In this document: positions 32,135-40,208 of the stretch, piece by piece | Layout: every line of letters begins with the position of its first letter | How positions within the stretch are numbered: position 1 is the first letter of the stretch | IMG/VR virus record: IMGVR_UViG_3300034072_001300 | Location: 1-58,411 of that record | DNA from: a virus | Length of the DNA: 58,411 nucleotides | Reading direction: 5' to 3' (one strand) | Position numbers and translations under genes: made by a program | Notes under the pieces: model-generated | Database searches by the model: none | What the model was told of the DNA's origin: nothing | What the model saw: only the letters and a program-made list of their open reading frames with translations

Positions 32135-33053
32135 TGAATTAATAATATTGTTACATTGTGATTGTGATGCCGCAGGATGTGCTTTAAATATAGAATATAA
32201 AATGCCAAATGTTAGGAAAAAATATTTCTATACAAATTATGGAGATTTACCAAAAAAAGTACAAGAGATAGAAGATTATATAAAACAACACGGAAATACA
32301 CACTGTTTAATGGCTGATGTATCTTGGAGTACACACCCAAATGAATTGCACATAATGTGCAATATGTTTCAAAAAATAACACTAATTGATCACCACTTGT
32401 ACCCAAATGGATTTTTTGATAACTATCCAAAACTGAAGGTCCATTGGGATAAAAGTAAATGTGCAACATTATTGTGTTATGAATATTTTAATAATCAAAA
32501 TGATAATCTTTATAAATTATCAAAATTAATTGATGTTTATGATATTTGGCAAGATTCACATCCAGCCTTTGATATTTCTCAAGACTTAAATAGATTCTTT
32601 TGGGAAATTGGAATGCAAAAATTTGTTGAAGATTGTATTTCTTCTGGATACACATTACCTTATTATTATAAATCTGTTGTTGATTCTATAACATCTAGAT
32701 ATACAGAAGCAATATTAAAATATGAAAATAGAAAGTTAATCCATAGAACAGATAAAATAACTCTTGCGTTTGTTGACGATTGGTTCAATGAAATTTTAGT
32801 TCAAGAAATGAAAAATGGGAAAGACTTTGTTATTAATGGGACATCATTTGGTATTATGAAAATAAGAATAAACAATAAAGCAAATATCACACCTGAAATG
32901 AAAGATAATTTAAGAATAGCTTTGGTTGGTACAAAAGACATTGGTCATGCTAATGCTTTTACATATAAAATGAAAAAATCTGTTTCATTTGAAAATATAA
33001 TGAATGAAATGAAACACATTGTTCAAAATATTAATGATATATGTTATAAATAA
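32127..33053 (+). CDS. DHH-family phosphoesterase
   Basis: Metal-binding motifs of DHH enzymes are present in order: LLHCDCDAAGCAL (DxD), LMADVSWS (D) and KITLIDHHLYP (DHH). A further D occurs in LIDVYDIWQD. The C-terminal DHHA1-like part (about 210-300) lacks an obvious GGGH motif. Such enzymes cleave short oligonucleotides, cyclic dinucleotides or single-stranded DNA (RecJ). Because RecJ and NrnA types overlap in motif, the substrate is open; breakdown of signalling nucleotides would fit beside the Acb1-like gene. Confidence 0.75.
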   Translation: MNDELIILLHCDCDAAGCALNIEYKMPNVRKKYFYTNYGDLPKKVQEIEDYIKQHGNTHCLMADVSWSTHPNELHIMCNMFQKITLIDHHLYPNGFFDNYPKLKVHWDKSKCATLLCYEYFNNQNDNLYKLSKLIDVYDIWQDSHPAFDISQDLNRFFWEIGMQKFVEDCISSGYTLPYYYKSVVDSITSRYTEAILKYENRKLIHRTDKITLAFVDDWFNEILVQEMKNGKDFVINGTSFGIMKIRINNKANITPEMKDNLRIALVGTKDIGHANAFTYKMKKSVSFENIMNEMKHIVQNINDICYK

Positions 33054-33062
33054 AGGATAAAT

Positions 33063-33185
33063 ATGAAGAATAAATTAATTATTGGGACTGCTATTATATT
33101 AACTATGTTGTGTGGGATATTTATATCAATAATAAATGAACCCATAATTATTGATTCGATTAAAAATTCAATACAGGATAAATGA
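33063..33185 (+). CDS. tiny membrane protein (40 aa)
   Basis: MKNKLIIGTAIILTMLCGIF then SIINEPI: one membrane segment, residues 4-24. AAAGGA precedes the ATG and the stop overlaps the next start. Confidence 0.5.
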   Translation: MKNKLIIGTAIILTMLCGIFISIINEPIIIDSIKNSIQDK

Positions 33186-33388
33186 TGGCTGAAATTAATC
33201 CAGAATATATAAATCATTTAGAAAAACAACTACATTCTGCCAAAATAATGCATTTTAAGAAGGTTCAAGAAATAAATGAAATTTTAAAATTCATTGAAAG
33301 TACTGAAACAGAATTAATCAAAATAAAACCTAAAAAATCTACTGAAACATTGGAACTTTCTGATAATTTAGAATGTTCTGATATCTAA
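33182..33388 (+). CDS. hypothetical protein (68 aa)
   Basis: A helical, charged protein starting MMAEINPEYINHLEKQL. The start overlaps the previous stop (ATGA). It ends at a hairpin. No family is recognised. Confidence 0.6.
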   Translation: MMAEINPEYINHLEKQLHSAKIMHFKKVQEINEILKFIESTETELIKIKPKKSTETLELSDNLECSDI

Positions 33389-33395
33389 TCTTAAA

Positions 33396-33417
33396 ATTCC
33401 GAGAAAAACCTCGGAAT
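33396..33417 (+). terminator. hairpin terminator
   Basis: ATTCCGAG, loop AAAAAC, CTCGGAAT: an 8-bp stem with three G-C pairs, unusual GC-richness for this genome. It follows the gene ending at 33388. No long T-run. Confidence 0.6.
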
Positions 33418-33455
33418 ATCACAAAATAAAATCATTTAAACATACTTTAATACAG

Positions 33456-33479
33456 CTTTAATAAACTATAATATATAAT
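33456..33479 (+). promoter_or_regulatory. middle-type promoter (CTTTAA-N12-TATAAT)
   Basis: CAGCTTTAA, 12 bases, TATAAT, before the gene at 33503. It lies just after a terminator. Confidence 0.6.
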
Positions 33480-33502
33480 AAAGAAAAAATAAAAGGAGAC
33501 TT

Positions 33503-33883
33503 ATGTTTGGAATTATAATATTTGGAATTATATTTTCCGTTGGATTAATGGCGATTATTTTCACGGCATTATATGTTATTCTAACAAAAAGAAAAAAGGA
33601 ACTAAATACTAAGTTCGTTGTGGTGTTATCTTCTATTTTAATAATAGTATCATTTTGGTTATCATATAAGATGTTTACAGAAATGATCTGGTATAATTAT
33701 GATAGTAAATATACTGCATCAAAGGGATTATTATTTAAAGATACATTAATGCTTTCAGAGCACAAATTAATTGGTTCTTCTGATTACATTATATTTAAAA
33801 TAGATATGTACAGTCGTTCTGACAGACAATTGGAAGTTATAAATGTTATCCAAAATGAAAATAAAACAAAGGATATTAAATGA
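33503..33883 (+). CDS. membrane protein (126 aa)
   Basis: Two membrane segments (about 2-28 GIIIFGIIFSVGLMAIIFTAL and 40-60 FVVVLSSILIIVSFWLSY) then a soluble tail with YDSKYTASKGLLFKDTLMLS. The start overlaps nothing. Its last bases overlap the next start (ATGA). No family is recognised; small membrane proteins in this position are often superinfection or defence modulators, which is only a guess. Confidence 0.65.
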   Translation: MFGIIIFGIIFSVGLMAIIFTALYVILTKRKKELNTKFVVVLSSILIIVSFWLSYKMFTEMIWYNYDSKYTASKGLLFKDTLMLSEHKLIGSSDYIIFKIDMYSRSDRQLEVINVIQNENKTKDIK

Positions 33884-34341
33884 AGGAGTTAATTGGCAAA
33901 AAAGTAAAAATTCAAAAAGATTTTGAATTTACTAGAATTCTAGCTGCTTTACAAAACTTAAATATAGATACAAAATTAATTTCGGATAAATTTGAACTTC
34001 ATAGTTTATTTTTTAAAGAGAATGAAACATTATTTCTTTTAAATAAGTCAATATCTGATGCAGAATTTGAAAATGCTGATTTTGAAGAAATTAATTTTGA
34101 AGATTTTTTAAAAATGATTGATATACAAAATAAAGAATCTGGGATATCTAAATATAATTCAGATGATTTTATTCATATAAAATATAATTCTGAAAATTTT
34201 TTATTTAATAAGAAAGAAATTTCATATTTGCATTATAAAGAAAAAGAAAAAATTTTAACTATTAATCTTTGTAATAAAGATAATATTAGATTAACGTCAA
34301 TCTCGGAAGAAGATTATCTAAACATTAGGAAATTATTTTAA
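33880..34341 (+). CDS. hypothetical protein (153 aa)
   Basis: MKELIGKKVKIQKDFEFTRI at the start and an acidic centre (DAEFENADFEEINFEDFL). No family is recognised. It overlaps the genes on both sides by one to four bases. Confidence 0.65.
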   Translation: MKELIGKKVKIQKDFEFTRILAALQNLNIDTKLISDKFELHSLFFKENETLFLLNKSISDAEFENADFEEINFEDFLKMIDIQNKESGISKYNSDDFIHIKYNSENFLFNKKEISYLHYKEKEKILTINLCNKDNIRLTSISEEDYLNIRKLF

Positions 34342-34556
34342 TGTTTAGTTTTAGTTTAATTTATGCAACACAAGATGGTGCAATTACTGATGAAGTTTAT
34401 GTGTATAATTTGTTTGATTCTTGTCTTTTTAAAACAAAGGTATTTAATAGATTTAGTCGAGAAAATATTAATATCACTATTACAGAATTAAAAGGCAAAA
34501 ATTGGGATTTTGCATTAAAAACATTTGTTGAAGTAAAACAACAAATTAAAATTTAA
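34341..34556 (+). CDS. hypothetical protein (71 aa)
   Basis: MFSFSLIYATQDGAITDEVY begins a short beta-rich protein. The start overlaps the previous stop by one base (TAATG). No family is recognised. Confidence 0.6.
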   Translation: MFSFSLIYATQDGAITDEVYVYNLFDSCLFKTKVFNRFSRENINITITELKGKNWDFALKTFVEVKQQIKI

Positions 34557-34561
34557 TTTAG

Positions 34562-34585
34562 CTTTAATATTCTTTGGTATATAAT
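34562..34585 (+). promoter_or_regulatory. middle-type promoter (CTTTAA-N12-TATAAT)
   Basis: TTTAGCTTTAATATTC then TTTGGTATATAAT, a close match to the consensus, 30 bases before the ATG at 34615. Confidence 0.65.
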
Positions 34586-34614
34586 ACTTATTATTAAAAT
34601 AAAAGGATAAATGA

Positions 34615-34794
34615 ATGAATAGAACATTAGAAGAAATTACGGAAATATCAACAGAATATAAAGTAATGTGCACAAATTATGATATAGAAACAAAATTTTG
34701 GGTTAGATTATATGGTTCTATATATTATGATGTTATTCTTAATTCTGATGAATTAAACAAAATAAAAGAAACTTTAAAACAAAAAGAGTTCTAA
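34615..34794 (+). CDS. small hypothetical protein (59 aa)
   Basis: MNRTLEEITEISTEYKVMC begins a helical protein ending LKQKEF. An ATG at 34611 is closed after three codons, so the second ATG is the start. Its stop overlaps the next start. No family. Confidence 0.55.
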   Translation: MNRTLEEITEISTEYKVMCTNYDIETKFWVRLYGSIYYDVILNSDELNKIKETLKQKEF

Positions 34795-35129
34795 TGCAAG
34801 TATATGATTCTAAAGAACTTTTTGATATTTTATGCAGTGAAACATTTAAACTTGTATCAATTAAATCTCCTAACGCAAATAATATAACACAAAGACATAG
34901 TGGAAATTGTAATTTTTTTAAATGCGAATCTGATTTAGAAATATTACAATGTGAAATTATTTTTAGAAAAGATACAGATTTTTATGAAGTTTCAGCAACA
35001 TTAGAATTATTAACAAGTTATGATGACGGTAATGTTTATTATGTAAACAAGATTATGAATATTGAATGTTATACTTTTAAAGATATGGTACAAACAATTT
35101 TTGGACAAAAAGAAAGAATAAAAATATGA
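34794..35129 (+). CDS. hypothetical protein (111 aa)
   Basis: MQVYDSKELFDILCSETFKL begins it; the middle has three cysteines (NCNFFKCESDLEILQCE). One-base overlap with the preceding gene. No family is recognised. Confidence 0.6.
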   Translation: MQVYDSKELFDILCSETFKLVSIKSPNANNITQRHSGNCNFFKCESDLEILQCEIIFRKDTDFYEVSATLELLTSYDDGNVYYVNKIMNIECYTFKDMVQTIFGQKERIKI

Positions 35130-35167
35130 TATTATTAACAATATAATTAATAAGAACTTTAATAAAT

Positions 35168-35191
35168 CTTTAAACAAAATAAGTATATAAT
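35168..35191 (+). promoter_or_regulatory. middle-type promoter (CTTTAA-N12-TATAAT)
   Basis: ATCTTTAA, 12 bases ending AAGTA, TATAAT, before the gene at 35213. Confidence 0.6.
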
Positions 35192-35212
35192 TTATTATAT
35201 AAAGGATTGAAT

Positions 35213-35506
35213 ATGAAAAACCCAGATAAATTTACTTATAAAATTAAATTCTATAAAAAACAATATAAAACAATAGCAGTTTCAGATATTGAAGCTATTT
35301 CACATATTGCGTATATTATTATGAAAGAATATTCTTGCACTTTTGAACATGCTAAAAGTAAATTAGAAATTGTTGGAAAATCATTTCACTCAAAAGGCGA
35401 ATATAAAAACAGAAAGAAAGATTTTAATAAAATAAATGAATTATATTCTGAATTATATTTAGAACAAGCAAAAGAATATGAAAATCAAATAAAGGAAATA
35501 TTGTGA
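35213..35506 (+). CDS. hypothetical protein (97 aa)
   Basis: A basic protein starting MKNPDKFTYKIKFYKKQYKT. TTG at 35207 is open, but AAAGGA is spaced for the ATG at 35213. It overlaps the next start by four bases. No family. Confidence 0.65.
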   Translation: MKNPDKFTYKIKFYKKQYKTIAVSDIEAISHIAYIIMKEYSCTFEHAKSKLEIVGKSFHSKGEYKNRKKDFNKINELYSELYLEQAKEYENQIKEIL

Positions 35507-35934
35507 AAGATAAATTATTTACCATAAAACTAAATAGAAAAGAATTGGCTGCTTTGGCAGTGTTTAAACCTGAATTACAACAAATTTTAGATGATTATGA
35601 TAATCATTATAACATATATGTTGATAAAATTATGCACTTATTTGGTGTTTTAAAGTATTTATCAGAAAAATCTATTAAAGATGAGTTGTCAAAAATAAGA
35701 TTATTAAGAAATTTATTATGTGATTATTTCTTTTTAGATAGTACTAAAAATTTTATTTCAGAGTTTTTCTTAAATAATTCAGATTATTGTAAATTTATTG
35801 GGTACATAGATTCTATTTATAGAGTAACATTAGATATAATAGAGAATGATTTATCAGATGAAGAATTATTAGATTATCAAATTCTATTTAAAGAATATTT
35901 AGAAGATTTATCAGAATTAAAATTAACAGAATAA
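35503..35934 (+). CDS. hypothetical helical protein (143 aa)
   Basis: GTG start (MKDKLFTIKLNRKELAALAV) overlapping the previous stop, with AAAGGA upstream. Mostly helical. No family is recognised. Confidence 0.65.
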   Translation: MKDKLFTIKLNRKELAALAVFKPELQQILDDYDNHYNIYVDKIMHLFGVLKYLSEKSIKDELSKIRLLRNLLCDYFFLDSTKNFISEFFLNNSDYCKFIGYIDSIYRVTLDIIENDLSDEELLDYQILFKEYLEDLSELKLTE

Positions 35935-35943
35935 GGAATTAAA

Positions 35944-36156
35944 ATGAGTAGTAAAAAAGAAAAACAAGAGATGACCGAGAAAAGATTTTTAAATTATAAA
36001 GATGAAAGATATGAAGTAACAAATGTATTTTCACATCAACAAAGAGATTATATTACAATAGATGTTAAAGATACAGAAGGGAATCCTTATACAATTTGTG
36101 ATGTGAATGATTCATTATACAAGAAGATAGAAAAAATAAAAGTTCCAAAGAATTAA
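35944..36156 (+). CDS. hypothetical protein (70 aa)
   Basis: It begins MSSKKEKQEMTEKRFLNYKD and is beta-rich afterwards (ITIDVKDTEGNPYTICD). AAGGA precedes the ATG. Confidence 0.65.
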   Translation: MSSKKEKQEMTEKRFLNYKDERYEVTNVFSHQQRDYITIDVKDTEGNPYTICDVNDSLYKKIEKIKVPKN

Positions 36157-36157
36157 A

Positions 36158-36421
36158 GTGAAAAATATTTTAAAATTAGTTTTAGTACTAAGTGCTGTTT
36201 TTGCGATTTTTGTTTTAACTGGTTGCACAGAAAAAGATAAAACCGAAGTATTACTCAAAAACAAGGATATACTCATATAACAACGGATGGTTATTCTTTC
36301 TTTGGTTGTTCTAAAGGTGATACTTTTAGAACAAAATTTTATGCAAAAAGCTCAACAGGAGAAACAATCAGCGGTGTTGCTTGTAGTGGTTGGTTAAAAG
36401 GAACAACTTTAAGATTTGACT
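36158..36421 (+). pseudogene. frameshifted phage lipoprotein gene
   Basis: A GTG start gives a signal peptide with lipobox VLTGC (Cys23), MKNILKLVLVLSAVFAIFVL, then runs to a stop at residue 40. The likely rest of the protein, GYTHITTDGYSFFGCSKGD and FYAKSSTGETISGVACSGWL, KGTTLRFD, lies in the -1 frame. The switch can be placed at the four-A run in GATAAAACC. I recall small phage lipoproteins ending this way, some blocking adsorption or superinfection. It may be a true mutation, a programmed -1 slip, or a sequencing error. This gene fills most of the 330-base gap here. Confidence 0.6.
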
Positions 36422-36435
36422 AAAATTTAATACTA

Positions 36436-36459
36436 CTTTAATATTCTTTTGTATATAAT
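36436..36459 (+). promoter_or_regulatory. middle-type promoter (CTTTAA-N12-TATAAT)
   Basis: CTACTTTAATATTCTTTTG then TATATAAT, an exact consensus copy before the GNAT-like gene at 36487. Confidence 0.65.
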
Positions 36460-36486
36460 TAATATAAATTAAAAAGGGAAGATAAT

Positions 36487-37071
36487 ATGATTAAATTTAC
36501 TGATTGGTTAAAAGAAAAAGAATTAACGGAAATGCCAAGATATATTGATCACGAATATTTAGATTTTAAACCTATGAAGGATTTAGGTATGACTGGTTTA
36601 GAAAAAACTTGGCAACAATTAGAAGTAAAATTCATTGGAAATAAAAAGAATGATTCACTGTGTTTTGTAAAAAAGAGTAAATCTATAGCAGTTATTGGTT
36701 TAACTGTTTGGGATGATAATTATAAGTGCTGGAATTTAGAAGTGGCTAGTTATGTTAAACTTGAAAAAACACCAATAACAGGAGATCACTATAAAGTTAT
36801 TGGTGTTTTTACAAAAGAAGATTATAGATTAGAAAAATATACATTAACATTATATTATACATTAATAAAGAACGGAATTAAGTTGTGTTCTGATAATGAA
36901 CAATATCAAGGTGCTAAATATTTATGGAAAGCATTATCTAGAATAACACCAATTGAAATTTATGATGAATTAAACAATACTTATAAAGATTACTCTTTTG
37001 TGAACACAAAAGATGAAGAAGTATGGAGTAAAAATTATTCAAAATATGATATTGTTTTAAGAAGTAAATAA
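36487..37071 (+). CDS. GNAT-like protein with capsid-targeting-like N-terminus (paralogue 3)
   Basis: MIKFTDWLKEKELTEMPRY mirrors the tag at 9585 (MLKFREWLKEKELNEMS) almost residue for residue, including the LxE-M junction that could be cut by a prohead protease. The body has EDYRLEKYTLTLYYTLI where others have the acetyl-CoA loop, then DNEQYQGAKYLWKALS and a closing KYDIVLRSK. The loop glycines are poorly kept, so enzymatic activity is doubtful. It is 194 residues long. A middle-type promoter lies upstream and a terminator follows. Confidence 0.65.
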   Translation: MIKFTDWLKEKELTEMPRYIDHEYLDFKPMKDLGMTGLEKTWQQLEVKFIGNKKNDSLCFVKKSKSIAVIGLTVWDDNYKCWNLEVASYVKLEKTPITGDHYKVIGVFTKEDYRLEKYTLTLYYTLIKNGIKLCSDNEQYQGAKYLWKALSRITPIEIYDELNNTYKDYSFVNTKDEEVWSKNYSKYDIVLRSK

Positions 37072-37093
37072 TTTACAACCGAAATGTTGTAAA
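37072..37093 (+). terminator. hairpin terminator after the GNAT-like gene
   Basis: TTTACAAC, loop CGAAAT, GTTGTAAA: an 8-bp stem overlapping the stop of the preceding gene's tail. No strong T-run. Confidence 0.5.
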
Positions 37094-37120
37094 ACTAAAT
37101 ATTATCTAAGGAGTTTAGAA

Positions 37121-38566
37121 ATGCAAAATATTAAAAATTTTGAAGAAAATAGAGTTATGCTAAGTGATTCTTACAAGTACAGTCACTATTTACAATATCC
37201 AAAAAGAACTGTAAATATGTATGATTATGCTGAAGCACGAAGCTTAAAAGAATATGATAAAACATTGTTCTTTGGTTTACAAATGATGTGGAAAAAGTAT
37301 TTTACTAAAAAAATAACAATTAAAGAAGTTGATGAAGCATCTATGTATGCTAAAGCTCACGGAATTCCGTTTAATTTAAAGGGTTGGAAAAGAATTGTTA
37401 GAAAGTACAAAGGTAGATTACCTGTTACTATTAAAGCTGTTCCAGAGGGAACTGTTATTCCGAATAAAATGGTTTTATTCACGGTTGAATTAACAATAAA
37501 TGATAAAGAAATTTTTTGGTTACCTTCTTGGTTAGAAACATTCTTAATGAAAGTTTGGTATACTTGTAATGTTGCCACAAGAAGTTATTTTGTTAAAGAA
37601 ATGTTATTAGAACAAGGAAAATTAACATCTGATAATTCATTTGTTGATTTCCAATTTCATAATTTTGGGGATAGAGGTTCAAGTTCGGTAGAATCTGCTG
37701 CTTTTGGTGGAGTTGCTCACTTAGCTTGTTTCAAAGGGACAGATAATTTTAATTGTTTAAGATATGCTCATTTACTTATGAATGAACCTATTGAAAATAT
37801 TGCATATAGTATCGCTGCATCAGAACATAGCTCAACAACAGCTTGGGCAAAAGATGGTGAATTTGATATGGTTATGAACCATTTAGAAAACAATAAAGGT
37901 AACCCTTTAATGGCTTCAGTTGCTGATTCATATGATGTATTTAATTTTACGGATAAAGTAACATCGGGTGAATTTAAAAGAAAAATTGAATCTGATGAAT
38001 ATCCAAAATTCATTGAAAGACCAGATAGTGGTTATGCACCTGATATTATTTCGGAGATGTTAAATATTCATGAGAAAAATGAAGTGAAATTCACTGAAAA
38101 TTCAAAAGGTTATAAAACATTTGATAAGTATGGCTTTATTTGGGGTGATGGTATTAAAATGAATACTATGGTTGATATTTTGACTACTCTTAGATTAAGA
38201 ATGTATTCAACTGAAAATCAAGCATTTGGATCAGGCGGTTGGTTAATGCAACAACACGATAGAGATACTTTAGGTTTTGCTATTAAATGCAGTAATATTA
38301 CTTTAGAAGATGGTTCAGAAATTGAAGTTTATAAAGATCCAATCACAGATCCGGGTAAAAAATCTAAAAAAGGTAAAGTTACAACATATTTTAATAGAGC
38401 AACAGATGAATTCTTTGTGGATATTATTGGTAATGAATCAATTGATTGTCCAGAAGTTCTTGAAACAGTTATTGAAAATGGAATTCTTGTAAAAGAAGTT
38501 ACATTATCTGAAGTTAGAAATAGAGTTGATAAACAATTGGCCGGTATTAAATTTGGGAATTTATAA
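37121..38566 (+). CDS. nadV: nicotinamide phosphoribosyltransferase (NadV)
   Basis: Joins nicotinamide to PRPP to make NMN. Family markers are present along the whole 481 residues: LSDSYKYSHYLQYP at the N-terminus, FHNFGDRGSSSVESAAFGGVAHL (the NAMPT active-site stretch), SIAASEHSSTTAWA with the conserved AxEHS, SVADSYDVFNF, RPDSGYAPDI, IWGDGI and AFGSGGWLMQQHDRDTLGFA. With the NMNAT-Nudix enzyme 0.6 kb downstream it gives a two-step route from nicotinamide to NAD+. AAGGAG precedes the ATG. Confidence 0.95.
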   Translation: MQNIKNFEENRVMLSDSYKYSHYLQYPKRTVNMYDYAEARSLKEYDKTLFFGLQMMWKKYFTKKITIKEVDEASMYAKAHGIPFNLKGWKRIVRKYKGRLPVTIKAVPEGTVIPNKMVLFTVELTINDKEIFWLPSWLETFLMKVWYTCNVATRSYFVKEMLLEQGKLTSDNSFVDFQFHNFGDRGSSSVESAAFGGVAHLACFKGTDNFNCLRYAHLLMNEPIENIAYSIAASEHSSTTAWAKDGEFDMVMNHLENNKGNPLMASVADSYDVFNFTDKVTSGEFKRKIESDEYPKFIERPDSGYAPDIISEMLNIHEKNEVKFTENSKGYKTFDKYGFIWGDGIKMNTMVDILTTLRLRMYSTENQAFGSGGWLMQQHDRDTLGFAIKCSNITLEDGSEIEVYKDPITDPGKKSKKGKVTTYFNRATDEFFVDIIGNESIDCPEVLETVIENGILVKEVTLSEVRNRVDKQLAGIKFGNL

Positions 38567-38769
38567 TGTTATTAAGTGAATTAATTGAAAAATTACAAAA
38601 AATTCAATCGGAATATGATAAAGATTTAGAAATAATAACAATTGCAGAAATTGGAGTTGTTACTATTAATAAAGTGCTTGAAGCATATACAGATGATGAA
38701 GATGAGTTAATAACTTTAGATGAAGATAATGAAATTGAAGTAAATTCAGTTTTTCTATCTTGGAATTAA
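38566..38769 (+). CDS. hypothetical acidic protein (67 aa)
   Basis: It starts MLLSELIEKLQKIQSEYDKD and has a very acidic C-terminus (AYTDDEDELITLDEDNEIE). One-base overlap with nadV, so it is co-translated. No family. Confidence 0.65.
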   Translation: MLLSELIEKLQKIQSEYDKDLEIITIAEIGVVTINKVLEAYTDDEDELITLDEDNEIEVNSVFLSWN

Positions 38770-38774
38770 TTTTA

Positions 38775-38798
38775 TTTTAAGTGATTTTTATATATAAT
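38775..38798 (+). promoter_or_regulatory. middle-type promoter (TTTTAA-N12-TATAAT)
   Basis: TTTTAA, 12 bases, TATAAT, ahead of the broken gene at 38827. Confidence 0.45.
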
Positions 38799-38826
38799 TA
38801 TTATATTAAAATAAAAAGGGTATAAA

Positions 38827-39103
38827 ATGATTTCAGGATTTTTTAAAGCAACATTAAAAATACATCAAGTCATAGATTAATTGAAAACCATTATTTATTT
38901 GGTTGGATGATGTAATAGAAGATAAAATTCATTTAAAGGGATATTTGATAGGTACAAAATTTTATGATGATTGTACATTGTCTTTAGCTGATAAAAATGA
39001 CGCTGATTTTATAAAATATTTTGGAAGTGATTTAGTTCAAATTCAAAAAGATATTGATAAATTAGAATTATTAAAATCTAGATTATCACAAGCATTAAAA
39101 TAA
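38827..39103 (+). pseudogene. disrupted small gene
   Basis: An ATG with a good ribosome site gives MISGFFKATLKIHQVID then a stop. A different frame continues KPLFIWLDDVIEDKIHLKG, YLIGTKFYDDCTLSLADKND, DADFIKYFGSDLVQIQKDID, and runs to 39103. Read together they look like one protein of about 85 residues broken by a frameshift near 38875-38890. The 3' part alone is open from TTG at 38903 (66 aa) but without a ribosome site. Confidence 0.55.
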
Positions 39104-39122
39104 TATAATTAGGGAGACTAAT

Positions 39123-40181
39123 ATGAAAAAGAAAAAAGTAGCAATCTACATTGGTAGATTTGCTCCACCACACAAGGGGCATGAAGAAACAATCCAATAT
39201 TGTTTAAATAAATATGATGAAACTATAGTTTTTATTGGTTCACAAAATAAAAGAAGAACTTTAAAAAACCCATTTAAAGTAGATAATATTATAAAATGGA
39301 TATATAGATCTGTTAATTTTAATGACAGATTAATATGTAAGTCTATTAATGACTATTTATATTCTGATAATAAATGGATAGCACAAATTGAAGATTATGT
39401 GTATTCAATATTTAATAAAGATGAGTATGAATTTACAATTGTTGGTCATATCAAAGATGATTCAAGTTATTATTTAAGAATATTTCCAACTTGGAAAGTA
39501 GATTTAACACCTGAATTTGATAATGGTATTTCAGCAACAGATATTAGAAACATTATTTTTATGGAAGATGAAAGACATTTTGAAGTTCTTTTTGAACACA
39601 ATTGTAAACCGCATTTATCTGATAATGTTGCAAATGATATAATTGAATTCAGAAAAACACAAGAATTTAAAGATTTAATGCAAGAACAAACGTATTTTCA
39701 AAAAGAAGATGCTAAATTTGCAAATTATCCTTATAAAGATACTTTAAAATTTAACTGCTCAGATGCTGTCGTCGTTTGTGATGGTAATGTGCTTTTAATC
39801 GAAAGAACAAGAGCACCAGGAAAAGGAACTTGGGCATTACCAGGAGGTTTTGTTAATAAAAATGAAACTTATGAACAAGCCGCAATTAGAGAATTATTTG
39901 AAGAAACTTGTTTAAAGGTTCCTGAAAAGGTTTTAAAAGGTTCATTAAAAAGAAGTAAAATTTTCGATAGTCCTAAAAGAAATGAAGGGATTCCTAGAAT
40001 TACAAATGCATTTTACTTTGAAATTCAACCAGATTATAAAAATGGTTATCCTAAATTACCAAAAGTAAAAGGTTCCGATGATGCGGTTAATGCTAAATGG
40101 TTCAGCTTAGCTGAAGTAAGACATATGACATTATTTGATGATCACGCAGACATAATTGATTATTTCACGAATTCATATTAG
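39123..40181 (+). CDS. bifunctional NMN adenylyltransferase / Nudix hydrolase
   Basis: Residues 5-170 are a nucleotidyltransferase: IYIGRFAPPHKGHEETIQYC with the HxGH motif (17-20) and the late ISATDIRNI (like the ISSTxxR motif). They adenylate NMN to NAD+. Residues 205-345 are a Nudix domain: GGFVNKNETYEQAAIRELFEETCL, with all acidic residues of the box but Cys in place of the last Gly. The fused layout is known from NadM-Nudix proteins of bacteria and T4-like phages. With NadV it forms the NAD+ salvage pair. AGGGAG precedes the ATG. Confidence 0.92.
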   Translation: MKKKKVAIYIGRFAPPHKGHEETIQYCLNKYDETIVFIGSQNKRRTLKNPFKVDNIIKWIYRSVNFNDRLICKSINDYLYSDNKWIAQIEDYVYSIFNKDEYEFTIVGHIKDDSSYYLRIFPTWKVDLTPEFDNGISATDIRNIIFMEDERHFEVLFEHNCKPHLSDNVANDIIEFRKTQEFKDLMQEQTYFQKEDAKFANYPYKDTLKFNCSDAVVVCDGNVLLIERTRAPGKGTWALPGGFVNKNETYEQAAIRELFEETCLKVPEKVLKGSLKRSKIFDSPKRNEGIPRITNAFYFEIQPDYKNGYPKLPKVKGSDDAVNAKWFSLAEVRHMTLFDDHADIIDYFTNSY

Positions 40182-40189
40182 TATAAATA
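40182..40189 (+). promoter_or_regulatory. T4-type late promoter motif
   Basis: TATAAATA 20 bases before the ATG at 40209, a gene with a capsid-tag-like start. Confidence 0.65.
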
Positions 40190-40208
40190 ATTAAAAAGGG
40201 GGAAGTTA

